Source of the DNA: Firmicutes bacterium CAG:145
GTDB taxonomy: Bacteria; Bacillota; Clostridia; Peptostreptococcales; Anaerovoracaceae
Assembly (NCBI GenBank): GCA_000435715.1
Contig: FR882587.1
Location: 49,150-55,532 of the forward strand
DNA: 6,383 bases
Direction of reading: 5' to 3'
Positions within the stretch are counted from its first letter, which is position 1; each line of letters begins with the position of its first letter. Both the position numbers and the translations under genes were made by a program. This document shows positions 5,196 to 6,383 of the stretch, in pieces. A model generated the notes under the pieces. The model saw nothing but the letters and a program-made list of their open reading frames with translations, ran no database searches and was not told where the DNA came from.

Positions 5196-6293
5196 ATGAC
5201 AAAAGTATTGATAAGTCCCGGCAAATATCTGCAAGGGGCCGGCGAGCTGTCCAATATAGGAAAGCATACTAAAGCTTACGGAACCAAGCCTTTAATAATA
5301 ATCAGCGAAGGCGGATACAAGAGAGTGGGCAACCAGGTAAAGGCAAGCTTTGATAATGAAAACGCCCAGGCAGTATTTGAATTTTTCGGCGGCGAATGTA
5401 GCAAGAGCGAGATAGATCGGCTCAAGGGCATCGTAGCTGAGAACAAGTGCGACATGATCGTGGGTATCGGAGGAGGAAAGATCTTTGATACAGCTAAAGC
5501 TGTCGCTTACTACTGCGGCGCGCCGGTAGTCATCTGCCCGACCATAGCCTCTACAGACGCCCCATGCAGCGCCTTATCAGTCATATATACCGATGAAGGC
5601 GTCTTTGAAGAATATTTGTTCCTGCCTCAGAATCCTAACCTCGTTTTGATGGATACAGATATAATTTCAAAATCTCCTGTAAGACTGACTGTGGCCGGCA
5701 TCGGCGATGCGCTGGCAACATATTTTGAAGCGAGAGCCTGCTACAGAAAAGGAGCTGATACCTGCGCCGGAGGAAAGGCCACCGAGGCGGCCATGGCTCT
5801 GGCAGAGTTATGCTATGATACTTTGCTGGATGAAGGACTCAAAGCTAAATTGGCCCTCGAAGCTGGAGTATGCACCAAATCCGTAGAAAAGATAATCGAA
5901 GCCAACACGCTGCTTTCGGGGCTGGGCTTTGAAAGCGGCGGGCTGGCAGGAGCTCACGCTATTCACAACGGTTTAACCGTGCTGGAAGAATGTCACCACA
6001 TGTATCACGGCGAAAAAGTTGCCTTTGGAACTATCACCCAGCTGGTTCTGGAAAATGAGGACAGCGACACTTTAGGTGATATAATAGGGTTCTGTATCGA
6101 ACTGGGTCTGCCGGTAACTCTGGGGCAGCTGGGAGTGATGCAAATTACCGAAGAAAAGATCATGAAAGTAGCCGAGGCTGCCGCAGCTGACAGCGACACT
6201 CTTCACAATATGCCTTTTACCGTCACGGCAAAAGATGTTTACGCAGCCATCATGGCGGCCGATAGGCTGGGAAGATATTTTCTCGGTGAATGA
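5196..6293 (+). CDS. gldA: Glycerol dehydrogenase (NAD-dependent, zinc-containing)
   Basis: GldA oxidises glycerol to dihydroxyacetone with NAD+ and can run in reverse; it is a cytoplasmic member of the iron-/zinc-containing (group III) alcohol dehydrogenase family. The 365 residues match the family's usual length of about 365-370. The N-terminal half is the NAD-binding domain, with VGIGGGKIFDTAKA (89-102; GGGK at 92-95) and ASTDAPCSALSVIY (118-131; Asp121 matches the glycerol-binding Asp of characterised enzymes). The helical C-terminal half carries the metal ligands Asp171 (AGIGDALATYFEA), His254 (GAHAIHNG) and His271 (MYHGEKVAFG), all present. It has its own promoter and ribosome-binding site and is separated from metH by two terminators, so it is not part of the methionine operon. 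No dihydroxyacetone kinase or glycerol uptake gene is visible nearby. A related polyol or hydroxyketone substrate is possible. Confidence 0.95.
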   Translation: MTKVLISPGKYLQGAGELSNIGKHTKAYGTKPLIIISEGGYKRVGNQVKASFDNENAQAVFEFFGGECSKSEIDRLKGIVAENKCDMIVGIGGGKIFDTAKAVAYYCGAPVVICPTIASTDAPCSALSVIYTDEGVFEEYLFLPQNPNLVLMDTDIISKSPVRLTVAGIGDALATYFEARACYRKGADTCAGGKATEAAMALAELCYDTLLDEGLKAKLALEAGVCTKSVEKIIEANTLLSGLGFESGGLAGAHAIHNGLTVLEECHHMYHGEKVAFGTITQLVLENEDSDTLGDIIGFCIELGLPVTLGQLGVMQITEEKIMKVAEAAAADSDTLHNMPFTVTAKDVYAAIMAADRLGRYFLGE

Positions 6294-6383
6294 ACAGGGG
6301 CCGGCTCGGCGTGCGGGCTTGCGGGGCTGTCTTCTGGGGGCGGCTCCCTCTGCGGCTGTAGAGCCGTGGACTATCTACAAGCC
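6294..6383. other. GC-rich stretch after gldA, no gene seen
   Basis: By count, 63 of 90 bases are G or C, clearly above the neighbouring sequence. It contains small potential hairpins (CGGCT-GTAG-AGCCG, and alternatively CGGCTC with GAGCCG) but no U-tract within the window. The longest ATG-started reading frame is only about 23 codons. It may be the 5' part of a terminator region, a repeat, or the tail of a convergent gene that lies mostly beyond the edge. Confidence 0.35.

Overview
The window looks like chromosomal DNA of an anaerobic member of the Bacillota (Clostridia). The evidence is the consensus sigma-A-type promoters, strong AGGAGG ribosome-binding sites, frequent ATA (Ile) and AGA (Arg) codons, U-tailed intrinsic terminators, and a methionine synthase of the clostridial split type. 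I cannot name a species.

Layout. Positions 1-59 hold the first 19 complete codons of a minus-strand gene that leaves the window on the left. It has its own ribosome-binding site and a near-consensus promoter (149-177). Positions 60-857 contain no intact gene. In order they hold that minus-strand promoter with a 15-bp palindrome at its start point, a possible decayed small membrane-protein gene (203-496), and a plus-strand promoter driving a roughly 155-nt structured RNA element (598-755) of a family I do not recognise. The metF promoter (793-821) follows. Positions 858-4849 are a tight three-gene plus-strand operon: metF, a stand-alone MetH activation-domain protein, and metH. It ends in an intrinsic terminator (4857-4900), with a second terminator just after it (4920-4941). 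Positions 4942-5195 hold an 8-bp inverted repeat, a very stable 42-nt hairpin and an extended -10 promoter. These lead into gldA, an NAD-dependent glycerol dehydrogenase (5196-6293). The last 90 bases are unusually GC-rich (63 of 90) and contain no recognisable gene.

How the genes work together. MetF reduces 5,10-methylene-THF to 5-methyl-THF. MetH moves that methyl group through cobalamin to homocysteine, making methionine. MetH here carries the homocysteine, pterin and B12 modules but no C-terminal SAM-binding reactivation domain. The 232-residue product encoded between metF and metH has that domain's signature, so the operon appears to encode the whole methyl branch plus its repair partner. 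gldA is a separate transcription unit with an unrelated role in glycerol/dihydroxyacetone metabolism.

The most intriguing item is the structured RNA element with its own promoter upstream of metF. No known methionine- or B12-sensing riboswitch motif could be recognised there, and the predicted metF leader is only about 30 nt long.
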